NCBI RefSeq assembly: GCF_004923205.2
Contig: NZ_SELD02000018.1
Coordinates: forward strand, 186,001 to 250,000
Direction of reading: 5' to 3'
From: Paracoccus aeridis
Lineage (GTDB): Bacteria > Pseudomonadota > Alphaproteobacteria > Rhodobacterales > Rhodobacteraceae
Length of the DNA stretch: 64,000 nt
The notes under the pieces were generated by a model. It saw only the letters and a list, made by a program, of their open reading frames with translations. It searched no databases and was not told the origin of the DNA. Below, one piece after another: positions 9,157 through 19,565 of the stretch. Both the position numbers and the translations under genes were made by a program. Position 1 is the stretch's first letter. Each line of letters starts with the position of its first letter.

Positions 9157-9951
9157 TCAGGCCGCCACGCGCTCCGCCATCGGCCGGAACGGGCGGATCG
9201 ACACGTCCTGCCCGTCGAAGGCGCAGAACGACCCCGGCGGCACTTCCAGCCAGCCCGGCTCGTCGGCCTCCAGCGGCTCCGACACGACCGCGAACCCGCA
9301 CCGCGAGGACGACCAGCGGTAATAGAGCGACGGCGCGTTGTCGTCGCTGGCATAGCGCACGGCGTAAAGCCGCCGCCCGTCCGAGAACGCGGCCGTCAGC
9401 CGGACGTGCGGCAGCGTGCCGCGCGCCTCGGCCAACGCCTGGAACCGGAACGCGGCGCGTTCCATCGCACCCGCGGGATCGGCCGCCAGCCCTTCGCCAA
9501 GCGCGGCCAGGAACAGCGCCTCGCTGTCGGTCGCGCCCTTGCGGTGGGCATAGAGATCGTCGGGGATCAGCGCCTCGGCCGCGCGCCGCCAGCCGTCGTA
9601 GCCGCCGAACTGGCCGTTGTGCATGAAGGACCAGCGGCCCACCGCGAAGGGGTGGCAGTTGTTGCGGCTGGTCGCCGTTCCGGTCGAGGCGCGGACATGC
9701 GCCATGAACAGCCGCGACTTCACCGTGGCGGTCAGGCTGCGCAGGTTGGGGTCAGACCAGGCGGGCATCACGTCGCGGTAAAGCCCCGGATCGTCGCGGT
9801 CGCCGTACCAGGCAAGCCCGAAGCCGTCCGCGTTCACCGGCGTGTGGCAGCGGATCGCGGACTGGCTTTGCCGGACCAGCGAATGCGCGGGCAGGCTGAC
9901 GATATCCTCGAGATAGATCGGCTCACCGATGTAAGCCGCCCAGCGACACAT
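9157..9951 (-). CDS. Class II glutamine amidotransferase (YafJ/EgtC-like)
   Basis: This 264-residue protein begins MCRW, so Cys2 becomes the N-terminal nucleophile after methionine removal. NADGFGLAWYG, HVRAST and MHNGQFGG supply the remaining active-site blocks of the GATase_4 family. Such proteins hydrolyse glutamine or gamma-glutamyl amides; no synthetase partner is adjacent, so the substrate is unknown. The ribosome site GGGG lies close to the ATG, and a hairpin (9961-9987) lies immediately upstream in the leader. It is followed by the RlmI-like gene after 52 bp. Confidence 0.85.
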   Translation of the reverse strand: MCRWAAYIGEPIYLEDIVSLPAHSLVRQSQSAIRCHTPVNADGFGLAWYGDRDDPGLYRDVMPAWSDPNLRSLTATVKSRLFMAHVRASTGTATSRNNCHPFAVGRWSFMHNGQFGGYDGWRRAAEALIPDDLYAHRKGATDSEALFLAALGEGLAADPAGAMERAAFRFQALAEARGTLPHVRLTAAFSDGRRLYAVRYASDDNAPSLYYRWSSSRCGFAVVSEPLEADEPGWLEVPPGSFCAFDGQDVSIRPFRPMAERVAA

Positions 9952-9960
9952 TTCCCCTGC

Positions 9961-9987
9961 CCCCCGCTTTGCTTCTTTCAGCGGGGG
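9961..9987 (-). promoter_or_regulatory. Leader hairpin just upstream of the amidotransferase start
   Basis: An 8-bp perfect inverted repeat (CCCCCGCT / AGCGGGGG, 11-base loop) ends nine bases before the ATG at 9951. There is no T-run on either side, so it does not look like an intrinsic terminator. It could influence access to the ribosome site or stabilise the 5' end. Function is inferred only from position. Confidence 0.35.
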
Positions 9988-10126
9988 CTAGCATGAAAAC
10001 CGGCCGATTTCACCGGCATTGTGCCAGCTGGCCGCACGCCTGCGATCACATCGTCGCGCTTGCGCAACGAGCGGGCAGACGGCGCCGGGCAGCGGGGCAC
10101 GGGGCGGCACGGCGCCACGGATCGGG

Positions 10127-12793
<2,667 letters not shown>

Positions 12794-12830
12794 CGGGAAG
12801 GGCTTTCCGGCTGGGCGAGAGGCAGTCCTG

Positions 12831-12859
12831 CACATAGACACGCGGCCTGCCGCGGTAAA
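12831..12859 (-). promoter_or_regulatory. Candidate alaS promoter
   Basis: Read on the minus strand, TTTACC (12859-12854) and TATGTG (12836-12831) are separated by 17 bases, a sigma70-like arrangement about 38 bases upstream of the alaS ATG. The rest of the 211-bp gap to the che operon is very GC-rich and shows no other feature I can support. Confidence 0.35.
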
Positions 12860-13004
12860 GGCGCAAGCGCGGGGCGGTCGGGGCGGGGTACTCGGCACGG
12901 CGTGGCGGTGGGCGGCGGGTCGGGGCGGCCTGGGCGAGGCGTGGACGGGGCGGCATTGTCGGCCTGGCGTGGGCTGGGCAGCGCGTTGACCGGAACCGCG
13001 CGGG

Positions 13005-13571
13005 TCAGTCGAAGAGCTGCACTGTGCCGGGGGCGGCGCGGTCGTCGGGCGCGGTCCCCTGCCCCGAAAGCCGGGCCGCGAGCGACCGCATGCTCATCGC
13101 GTCCAGCGCCCGCTCGGTGCCCCCGGGCGGCGAAGGATCGTGGCCCAGCGCCCGGCACAGCGCGCCCAGTTCGGCCGCGGTCTGCGACAAGCGGTCGAGA
13201 TCCTGCAGCGCGACGATCAGGGCCGCAGGCGGCGCGGGCCGCGACGGCTTGCGCCCGCTGCGCGGTCGCCCGCCCAGCCCTGCCGCGTGCGGAGCCCCTG
13301 GCTCCCGCCCAGCGAAGTCCGGCCCCACGACATACGGCCGCACGAGGCGCGACCCCGTCGCGTCCGGCCCTTCCCCGCCCCGCCCTTCCGCGTCCGCGCC
13401 CTCCGCGTCAGCCCACTCCGCGTCAGGCCCCCTCACGTCCGCGCCAACCAGCCCGGCCGACAGCGCCGCCTGCAACCGCAGCATGTCGTCCGCCATCGCT
13501 GCAAGCTCGGCCCCCAGCAAAGCCAGAAGGGGCGCCGGGGCACCAGGCGTCGCCGGCGCAAGGTCCGCCAT
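13005..13571 (-). CDS. Che-operon terminal protein with a CheZ-like DxxxQ motif (orf188)
   Basis: I do not recognise a named family for this 188-residue protein. It has an N-terminal amphipathic helix (about residues 14-42), a low-complexity linker made of pentapeptide repeats such as EGPDA, EGADA and EWADA (about 41-71), then a helix [19 protein letters not shown] (121-139) and a short C-terminal tail ending VQLFD. The D126-x3-Q130 spacing resembles the active site of CheZ-type CheY-P phosphatases (QDLTGQ in enteric CheZ). It follows cheY by one base, which fits a CheY partner. This function is a hypothesis; the alternative is a structural adaptor. Confidence 0.6.
   Translation of the reverse strand: MADLAPATPGAPAPLLALLGAELAAMADDMLRLQAALSAGLVGADVRGPDAEWADAEGADAEGRGGEGPDATGSRLVRPYVVGPDFAGREPGAPHAAGLGGRPRSGRKPSRPAPPAALIVALQDLDRLSQTAAELGALCRALGHDPSPPGGTERALDAMSMRSLAARLSGQGTAPDDRAAPGTVQLFD
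13359..13448 (-). repeat. Six 15-bp tandem repeats inside orf188
   Basis: Six consecutive 15-bp units (13359-13373, 13374-13388, 13389-13403, 13404-13418, 13419-13433 and 13434-13448) share a CGCGTC(C/A)G core. Because the period is a multiple of three, they encode degenerate pentapeptides in frame, roughly (E/R/V)(G/W)(A/P)D(A/V). The units have diverged, which suggests an old expansion tolerated as a flexible linker. Confidence 0.75.
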
Positions 13572-13572
13572 C

Positions 13573-13959
13573 TCAGAACCGCCCCACGACCGCTTCGAGG
13601 CAGGACTTCAGCTCGGGCGTGGTGAAGGGCTTGCGGATGAAGTTGTTCATGCCCAGCGACTTGCCGCGATCGATCAGCTCCTGCTCGGCCCGGCCTGTCA
13701 CGAGGACGAACCCGACCCCCTTCGTGCGCGCGTCGCGCCTGAGCGTCTGCAGAAGCTGCAGCCCGTCCATGCCGGGCATGAAGTAGTCCGACAGGACCAG
13801 GTGCACGGGCCTGGCCGCGACCTTGACCAGGGCCTCCTGCCCGTCGGTCGCGTGCTGGACGTTGCGGATGCCCATGCTGTCCAGCGCCTGCAGCATCAGC
13901 CCGCGGCTCGTCGCCGTGTCGTCCACGACCATGACCTGAAGGTGATCCTTGATGCTCAT
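13573..13959 (-). CDS. cheY: CheY response regulator (second copy, downstream of cheR)
   Basis: This 128-residue single-domain receiver has the acidic pair D13/D14, phospho-acceptor D58 (LSDYFMPGMDG), T88 and K110 (IRKPF). There is no output domain, so it acts by binding a target such as the flagellar switch or another Che protein. The start at 13959 follows GGAAGGATGA. It lies four bases after cheR and one base before orf188. It is clearly different in sequence from the other CheY of this operon (17714-18082), so one may drive the motor while the other acts as a phosphate sink; that split is inferred. Confidence 0.93.
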   Translation of the reverse strand: MSIKDHLQVMVVDDTATSRGLMLQALDSMGIRNVQHATDGQEALVKVAARPVHLVLSDYFMPGMDGLQLLQTLRRDARTKGVGFVLVTGRAEQELIDRGKSLGMNNFIRKPFTTPELKSCLEAVVGRF

Positions 13960-13963
13960 TCGT

Positions 13964-15121
13964 TCATCCTTCCGTCCTGGCCGGATCCGCACACTGGTAG
14001 ACGGTCGGGCCGACCTGGCGCACCCGGCCCCGCAGGGCTTTCGGCGCCTGCTCGGAATGCCCCACGATCAGCCAGCCGCCGGGGCGGAGGTGGTACAGGA
14101 ACTTCTCCCACAGCAAATGCTGGGCAGCGGCGTCGAAATAGATGATCACGTTGCGGCAGAAGATGACGTCGAACTGCCCCGGCAGCGCCCAGCGGCCGTG
14201 CAGGTTCTGGGGCCGGAACTCGACCTTGCCGCGCAGGCCGGGCCGCGCGCGGATGCCGGCCCTCGCAGGCCTGAACCACGCGTCGCGCAGATCCGGGGGG
14301 ATCGAGGCGGCCTCGGTCTGCGAATACTCGCCGCGCTCCGCCCGCGCCAGCACGTCGCGGTCGATGTCGGTCGCGAGGATGGTGAGCGGCGGGGCGTCGG
14401 CCCAGGACAGCGCCGGGGGCGACAGCGCCATCGCGATCGAATAGGGCTCCTGCCCGCTGGAACAGCCCGCCGACCAGATGGCGAGCGGGGCGTCGGTGTC
14501 GCGGCACCAGCGCGGGGCCACGACGCCGCGCAGGAAGTCGAAGTGATGCGGCTCGCGGAAGAACTGCGTGACGTTGGTCGTCAGCGCCGTGACGAGATCG
14601 GGGATCAGCCCGGCGCCCGCGGGGCTTTCGAGCAGCCGGACGTAGCCTGCGAGGTCGCCGCACCCCGCCCGCGCAATCCGCTTTTCCAGCCGCGCGAGGA
14701 TCATGTTGCTGTTGCCGGCCCCGAGCACGATCCCGGCCTCGCGGTAGATGATGCGGGCGATGCGCGCGCAAAGGACGTCCGAGCGGTCGAACGTCCGGGT
14801 GGCACGGGTCGGGCCGGAGCTGGCCGGCCGCGGCGGTTCGGCGGTGCCGGGGGCACACGGCGAGGTGCGGGTGCCGGGACTGGCAGGCTCGGGAATGTCC
14901 TCGCTCACCAAGACGTTCGCAGCGAAGTCCGACCGCAGGATGCCGCGCGGACCGTCGCCAGGAATGGCCCCGGCAGGATTGCAGCTGTCGCGCGAGAGCC
15001 GGTCGGCACGCTCGGGGGAAAGCCGCGAGGGCTGTCGCCCGGCTCTCTGCCGACCGGCTTCGAGGTCGGCCGGGCGGTCGGCCAAAGGAGAGTGGGCGGC
15101 GGTCCCGAGGTCGCTTGTCAT
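13964..15121 (-). CDS. cheR: Chemotaxis protein methyltransferase
   Basis: The protein methylates glutamates on chemoreceptors using SAM. Residues from about 111 onward form the CheR fold, with an N-terminal helical subdomain, LTTNVTQFFREPHHF, the SAM motif SAGCSSGQEPYSIAM, and FCRNVIIYF. It is 385 residues long, about 100 longer than enteric CheR; the extra N-terminus is Pro/Ser/Arg-rich and looks disordered. The start at 15121 overlaps the cheW stop by four bases (ATGA). No receptor gene is present in the window. Confidence 0.92.
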   Translation of the reverse strand: MTSDLGTAAHSPLADRPADLEAGRQRAGRQPSRLSPERADRLSRDSCNPAGAIPGDGPRGILRSDFAANVLVSEDIPEPASPGTRTSPCAPGTAEPPRPASSGPTRATRTFDRSDVLCARIARIIYREAGIVLGAGNSNMILARLEKRIARAGCGDLAGYVRLLESPAGAGLIPDLVTALTTNVTQFFREPHHFDFLRGVVAPRWCRDTDAPLAIWSAGCSSGQEPYSIAMALSPPALSWADAPPLTILATDIDRDVLARAERGEYSQTEAASIPPDLRDAWFRPARAGIRARPGLRGKVEFRPQNLHGRWALPGQFDVIFCRNVIIYFDAAAQHLLWEKFLYHLRPGGWLIVGHSEQAPKALRGRVRQVGPTVYQCADPARTEG

Positions 15122-15582
15122 GCGGCGTCCACCGCCTGTCCGGGAAGCACGGCGCCCAGGTCCAGCACCCGGATCAGCCGTTCGTCGACGAGCGTCAGCG
15201 CGCTGATGCACATGGCGGGTCCGGTATCGCCCAGGTCCGGCGGCGGCTGGAAATTTTCGACCGGGATCGACAGGATGTCGGACACGGCGTCGACCAGCAG
15301 CCCGACGGTGTGCCCGTTCACCGCCACCACGATGATGACGTTGCGGTCGTCACCCGCGACCGGCGCCATCCCCAGCCGCACGGCAAGGTCGATGACGGGC
15401 AGGATCGTGCCGCGCAGGTTGATGACGCCCTTCACGTGCCCGGGCGCGAAGGGAAGCGGCGTGGCGCGGGTCCAGCCCCTGATCTCGCGCACGGACATGA
15501 TGTCGACGCAGTATTCCTGGTCGCCCAGGCGGAATGCCAGGAGTTCGGTTGCGTGCGCGGTCTGCGATGCGTTGTCGGTCAT
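15118..15582 (-). CDS. cheW: CheW coupling protein
   Basis: This 154-residue protein is a single CheW (SH3-like) domain: LLAFRLGDQEYCVDI, VREIRGW, then VKGVINLRGTILPVIDL. It links receptors to the CheA kinase at the membrane. It lies seven bases after cheA with an AGGATGA ribosome site, and overlaps cheR by four bases. The family call is secure. Confidence 0.95.
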   Translation of the reverse strand: MTDNASQTAHATELLAFRLGDQEYCVDIMSVREIRGWTRATPLPFAPGHVKGVINLRGTILPVIDLAVRLGMAPVAGDDRNVIIVVAVNGHTVGLLVDAVSDILSIPVENFQPPPDLGDTGPAMCISALTLVDERLIRVLDLGAVLPGQAVDAA

Positions 15583-15589
15583 GGCCGGG

Positions 15590-17701
15590 TCATCCTGCGA
15601 GCGGAAGTTGAAGGGGCGCGCGGTCGCCGCCGGGCGCGCGCCGGACGAGGTCGGACGGGTCGAGGATCAGGGCCACCTGCCCGTCTCCCAGGATCGTGGC
15701 GGCGGCGACGCCGGGGGTGCGGCCATACTGGCGGCTCAGCCCCTTGATCACGACCTGCCGCTGGTCGAGGATCGCGTCGACCACCAGCGCCGCGCGGCCG
15801 CCATCGTCCAGCGCGATCAGAATCACGATCCGGTCGCGGTCCGATCCCGGGCCTTCGCGGAAGCCCAGCTGCACGCCCAGGTCGAACAGCGGCACCAGCT
15901 GGCCGCGGATGTGCAGAAGCTCGGTCGAGCGGCCGATGCGGCGGATGGTCCCGGGCGCCAGCATCACCGTTTCCATGATCGCCGAGAGGGGCACGACCAG
16001 CGTCTGGCCGGCGACCCGGACCACCATTCCGTCGAGGACCGCGAGCGTCAGCGGCAGCGAGATCGAGAAGCGCGTCCCCCGCCCCGGCTCGGCGAAGATC
16101 GAGATCCGCCCGCCCAGGCCCGTGATGGCGCTTTTCACGACGTCGAGCCCGACCCCGCGGCCGGAATAGGACGAGACGCTGGACGCGGTCGAAAACCCGG
16201 GCAGGAACAAAAGGTTGTCGATCTCCGCCTCGCCCAGCTGCGCATCCGGCGGCACGAGCCCCCGGTCCACCGCCGTCCGCAGCACCCGGTCGCGGTCGAT
16301 GCCTGCGCCGTCATCCGCGATCTCGATGACGACGCGCCCGGCCCGGTGCGACGCCGACAGTGAAACGGTGCCCTGCGCGGGCTTTCCGGCAGCGGCCCGC
16401 GCCGCAGGCGCCTCGATTCCGTGGTCGACCGCGTTGCGGACCATGTGCGTCAGGGGATCGGACAGCCGCTCGATCACCGTCTTGTCGATCTCGGTCGTCT
16501 CGCCCTCGGTCAGCAGCCGCACGGTCTTGCCGACCGCGAGCGAGGTTTCCCGCAGGGTCCGCGCCATGCGCTGGAACAGCGGCTTCACGGGCTGCGCGCG
16601 GATCATCATCACGCTGTCCTGGATGTCGCGGGTGAGCATCTGGAAGGCCTCGAGCCCCCCCATGACCATGCCGTGCTCGGCGATCCCCGCCTCGGACACG
16701 CTCTGCGCCAGCATCGCGTGGCTGATCACCAGCTCGCCCACCAGATTTACGAGCCGGTCCACCCGTTCGAGGTCGACGCGCACCGTCGCGGGCACATGAT
16801 CGGCCGGATCGGCGCGCGTGCCCGCCGCGGGCGGATTGCTTGCCGCCTGCACGGCGGCGGCCGAGGCCGCCGGATGTCCGGTCTCGTCCGCGGGCGACCC
16901 CGCCCCGGTCCCGGCCAAAGGCGCCGACGGCTGCGGCTCGGCGGCCAGGGGGCTGCGCCGGATCGACAGGTCCGACACGTCGGCGACGAAGTCGAACGCC
17001 TCGCGGAGGTCCATTTCGGGCACCTCGCCGGCCAGTTCGATCCGCCAGGACAGAAGCGGCAGCTCCGCCGCGTCGACCGATAGCGGCAGCTCACCCGGGA
17101 CCGAACAGGTGACCCGCGCTTCTCCCAGCGCCGCGAGATTGCGCAGGATCAGCAGGGGCTCGTTCCCCGACGTGTAGAGCCCGCTGCGCGGCGTGAAGTC
17201 GATGATCCACGGCGCGGGTCCGTCAAGGCCCTTCGGCTCCTCGGCCAGGCCCGCGAAGCCGAGGTCGATCAGCATCGGCGTGAAGTCCACGGGCGCGGGC
17301 CCCCTTGGCGCACGCGCGAGCGGCAGCCCCTCGAGCGCACGCAGCACCGCGTCGGCGCCGTCCGGCGGGCACGCGCCGGACCGCGCGGCGCGAACATGGT
17401 CGTGGAGCAGGTCTGCGCCCTGGAAGAACAGGCGAATCGCCTCGGCATCCGGGACCAGGCGGCCGCTGCGCAGGTCGTCGAGCACGGTCTCGAACCTGTG
17501 GGCGAAGTCGACTAGGTCGTTCAGCCCGAACGCCCCCGCGCCGCCCTTGATCGAATGGACCGCGCGGAAGACCACGTTCACCGTCTCGGCGTCGCCGCTG
17601 CCCTGCTCCATCAGCTGCAGGGCGTCGTGCAGGGATTCCACCAGCTCCTCGCATTCCTCGAAGAACGAGGCGCGGATGGCGATCATCGGGTCATCTGTCA
17701 T
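15590..17701 (-). CDS. cheA: Chemotaxis sensor histidine kinase
   Basis: The 703-residue kinase has an HPt domain with the phospho-accepting H49 (AVHSIKGGAGAFG). A central region (about 160-245) resembles a CheY/CheB-binding P2 domain, and a Pro/Ala-rich linker follows. The dimerisation helices (RVDRLVNLVGELVI) come next, then a GHKL ATPase domain (HMVRNAVDHGIE, DDGAGID, GRGVGLDVVKS) and a C-terminal CheW-like domain. It autophosphorylates and passes phosphate to the two CheY proteins of the operon. The GAGGAGGG ribosome site overlaps the upstream cheY stop. It has no fused receiver. Confidence 0.96.
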   Translation of the reverse strand: MTDDPMIAIRASFFEECEELVESLHDALQLMEQGSGDAETVNVVFRAVHSIKGGAGAFGLNDLVDFAHRFETVLDDLRSGRLVPDAEAIRLFFQGADLLHDHVRAARSGACPPDGADAVLRALEGLPLARAPRGPAPVDFTPMLIDLGFAGLAEEPKGLDGPAPWIIDFTPRSGLYTSGNEPLLILRNLAALGEARVTCSVPGELPLSVDAAELPLLSWRIELAGEVPEMDLREAFDFVADVSDLSIRRSPLAAEPQPSAPLAGTGAGSPADETGHPAASAAAVQAASNPPAAGTRADPADHVPATVRVDLERVDRLVNLVGELVISHAMLAQSVSEAGIAEHGMVMGGLEAFQMLTRDIQDSVMMIRAQPVKPLFQRMARTLRETSLAVGKTVRLLTEGETTEIDKTVIERLSDPLTHMVRNAVDHGIEAPAARAAAGKPAQGTVSLSASHRAGRVVIEIADDGAGIDRDRVLRTAVDRGLVPPDAQLGEAEIDNLLFLPGFSTASSVSSYSGRGVGLDVVKSAITGLGGRISIFAEPGRGTRFSISLPLTLAVLDGMVVRVAGQTLVVPLSAIMETVMLAPGTIRRIGRSTELLHIRGQLVPLFDLGVQLGFREGPGSDRDRIVILIALDDGGRAALVVDAILDQRQVVIKGLSRQYGRTPGVAAATILGDGQVALILDPSDLVRRAPGGDRAPLQLPLAG

Positions 17702-17713
17702 GTCGGGCCCTCC

Positions 17714-18082
17714 TCAACCCGCGACAAGGCGAAGCGACCGGATCAGCTTGCCCGGGTCGAACGGCTTCACGATCCAGCCGGTCGCCCCGGCAGCGCGCGC
17801 CCGCTCGCGCAGCTCGGGCGCGCTTTCCGTCGTCAGGACGAGAATCGGGACCGCCCGCAGGTGGTCGATCGCGCGGACCGCGCGGATGAAGCCGAAGCCG
17901 TCGAGCCGCGGCATGTTGATGTCCGAGATGATGGCGTCGGGCCGGTCCATCTGGTCCAGAAGCTGCAGCGCGTGCAGCCCGTCGTCGGCCGTGGTGACCA
18001 TCATTCCCGCCCCGACCAGCGTGATGCGGAGCGTGTCGCGGATCGTGCGGCTGTCGTCGACGGCGAGGATCTTCAGGTCCAT
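17714..18082 (-). CDS. cheY: CheY response regulator (upstream of cheA)
   Basis: This 122-residue receiver starts MDLKILAVDD, with D9/D10, phospho-acceptor D54 (ISDINMPRLDG), a switch Thr in VLTTES and the Lys of IVKPF. It has no output domain. The start at 18082 lies inside the end of the STAS gene (10-bp overlap), implying coupled translation. Its position directly before cheA makes it the likely direct phosphotransfer partner. The longer possible N-terminus is rejected because it is low-complexity shadow sequence. Confidence 0.94.
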   Translation of the reverse strand: MDLKILAVDDSRTIRDTLRITLVGAGMMVTTADDGLHALQLLDQMDRPDAIISDINMPRLDGFGFIRAVRAIDHLRAVPILVLTTESAPELRERARAAGATGWIVKPFDPGKLIRSLRLVAG

Positions 18083-18366
18083 GCGGCCGCCCCCCCGCCC
18101 CCGGGCGCCAGAAGGGCCGGGTCGACGCCGAACACCCGCAGCGCGTCGTCGAACGACGGCGAGCGCGGCTCGATCGCGAGCCGCACCCCGTCCGCCCGCC
18201 ACCGCCGCGCCGCCGCGATCAGAAGCTGCAGCGCGAGCCCTCCGAGATGCCCGACCCGGCCCGCATCAAGCGTCAGGTCGCAGCCCGCGCGGGCCAAAAG
18301 GTCGCGCGCGAGCGGCCGCACCGCCGGCAGGTCCAGCCGTTCCGCAAGCACCAGCGTCGCGGTCAT
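18073..18366 (-). CDS. STAS-domain protein heading the che operon
   Basis: This 97-residue protein has the STAS pattern: LVLAERLDLPAVRPLARDLL as first strand and helix, a DAGRVGHLGGLALQLLIAA core at the position of the anti-anti-sigma phosphorylation loop, and a final helix. The usual loop serine is not obvious (HLGGLAL), so phospho-control is uncertain. It is the first gene of the chemotaxis operon and overlaps cheY by 10 bp. I chose the ATG at 18366, although its ribosome site is weak; the longer frame lacks domain similarity. Its role in taxis is unknown. Confidence 0.72.
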   Translation of the reverse strand: MTATLVLAERLDLPAVRPLARDLLARAGCDLTLDAGRVGHLGGLALQLLIAAARRWRADGVRLAIEPRSPSFDDALRVFGVDPALLAPGGGGAAAWT

Positions 18367-18458
18367 CGCCCGGCCTGCGACTGCCGCGCCAGATGCGCCC
18401 GATGTTGCATGATCGTCCCCCGCTTCCAGATTCGTCCTGCAGTTGTGACCGCAACGGG

Positions 18459-18473
18459 TTAAGTTTCGGTTGA
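18459..18473. promoter_or_regulatory. CtrA-like binding site
   Basis: The sequence TTAA-N7-TTGA matches the alphaproteobacterial CtrA box TTAA-N7-TTAA at seven of eight positions. It sits about 95 bp upstream of the STAS/che start codon and about 50 bp upstream of the rpsB -35 candidate. CtrA is known to control motility and chemotaxis genes in Rhodobacterales, so the che operon is the expected target. This is a single near-match found by eye and could be chance. Confidence 0.4.
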
Positions 18474-18524
18474 GCGTGCCCCGCCTGCCATCGCATTGCC
18501 GGTAAAATGCCGGCCGCCCGTCGC

Positions 18525-18553
18525 TTGCGCGGTGCGATGAGTTGCGGTATGGG
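18525..18553 (+). promoter_or_regulatory. Candidate rpsB-tsf promoter
   Basis: TTGCGC (18525-18530) and TATGGG (18548-18553) are separated by 17 bases, a sigma70-like pair typical of GC-rich alphaproteobacteria. Transcription would start near 18560, leaving a leader of roughly 115 bases before rpsB. Confidence 0.45.
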
Positions 18554-18618
18554 GCGCGTACTTCACAGGCAGGGGCGGGCTTGCGGACGGGAGAAATCCG
18601 TTCCGGGTCCACCGGTTG

Positions 18619-18636
18619 GGACGCCGCAATGCGTCC
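18619..18636 (+). promoter_or_regulatory. Hairpin in the rpsB leader
   Basis: GGACGC (18619-18624) and GCGTCC (18631-18636) form a perfect six-base stem with a six-base CGCAAT loop, 41 bases before the rpsB start. rpsB leaders in other bacteria bind S2 for autogenous control, so this may be part of such an element, but no known motif was matched. Confidence 0.35.
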
Positions 18637-18676
18637 TGAATCCCCTGCCGAGGCGCAAACCGGAAAGGACATGGAC

Positions 18677-19474
18677 ATGGCGCTTCCCGATTTTTCCATG
18701 CGTCAGCTGCTCGAGGCTGGCGTTCACTACGGTCACCAGACCCAGCGCTGGAACCCGCGGATGGCCGAATACATCTACGGCGACCGCAACGGCATCCACA
18801 TCTTGGACCTGACCCAGACCGTGCCCATGCTGGACGCGGCGCTGCAGGTCGTGCGCGACACCGTCGCCAAGGGCGGGCGCGTCCTGTTCGTCGGCACCAA
18901 GCGGCAGGCGCAGCGCGCCGTGGCCGAAGCGGCCGAGAAATCCGCACAGTTCTACATGAACCACCGGTGGCTCGGCGGCACGCTGACCAACTGGAAGACC
19001 GTCTCGCAGTCGATCCAGCGCCTCAAGCAGATCGACGAGGCGATGGAACAGGGCGCCGAGGGCCTGACCAAGAAAGAGCGTCTGGGCATGGAGCGCGAGC
19101 AGGCCAAGCTGCAGGCGAGCCTGGGCGGCATCCGCGACATGGGCGGCCTGCCGGACCTGCTGTTCGTCATCGACGTGACGAAGGAGGACCTCGCGGTCCT
19201 GGAAGCCAACAAGCTGGGCATCCCGGTCGTGGCGATCGTCGACACCAACGCCTCGCCCAAGGGCGTGGACTACGTCATCCCCGGCAACGACGACGCGGCC
19301 CGCGCGATCGCGCTGTACTGCGACCTGGTCGCCCGCGCGGCGCTCGACGGCATGTCGGCGCAGATGGGGGCCGCGGGCGTGGACCTCGGCGCGCTGACCG
19401 ACGCCCCGGCCGAGGATCTGGACGATCTGCCCGACGCCGCGACCGGCGAATCGGCCGAGAGCGTCTCGGCCTGA
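18677..19474 (+). CDS. rpsB: 30S ribosomal protein S2
   Basis: The 265-residue S2 begins [20 protein letters not shown] and contains the family blocks [19 protein letters not shown] and FVGTKRQAQ. The region from about residue 110 forms the coiled-coil-rich insertion. The tail is acidic (EDLDDLPDA). Two ATGs lie six bases apart; I chose 18677 because AAAGGAC is then well spaced and the product matches the family N-terminus. It is followed by tsf after 91 bp, the classical arrangement. Confidence 0.97.
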   Translation: MALPDFSMRQLLEAGVHYGHQTQRWNPRMAEYIYGDRNGIHILDLTQTVPMLDAALQVVRDTVAKGGRVLFVGTKRQAQRAVAEAAEKSAQFYMNHRWLGGTLTNWKTVSQSIQRLKQIDEAMEQGAEGLTKKERLGMEREQAKLQASLGGIRDMGGLPDLLFVIDVTKEDLAVLEANKLGIPVVAIVDTNASPKGVDYVIPGNDDAARAIALYCDLVARAALDGMSAQMGAAGVDLGALTDAPAEDLDDLPDAATGESAESVSA

Positions 19475-19565
19475 CCTGCCACGGATGATGCGCCCGCGTC
19501 ATCCGAACGTCATCGGGCGGGGCCAGGTCCCGCCCGTCCCACACCGATATTCAGGAGAGTCACCG

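Larger units (their letters stand above)
18367..18676. other. 310-bp divergent region between the che operon and rpsB
   Basis: No gene is visible here. It holds a CtrA-like palindromic site (18459-18473), an rpsB promoter candidate (18525-18553) and the rpsB leader of about 120 bases with a small perfect hairpin (18619-18636). It also has an imperfect GCCGG/CCGGC inverted repeat near 18497-18513. No clear sigma70 promoter for the che operon was found. Confidence 0.7.

Noticed and set aside
13359..13448. CRISPR-like array
   Set aside because: The repeats are directly adjacent with no spacers, in frame within a gene, so they are coding tandem repeats.
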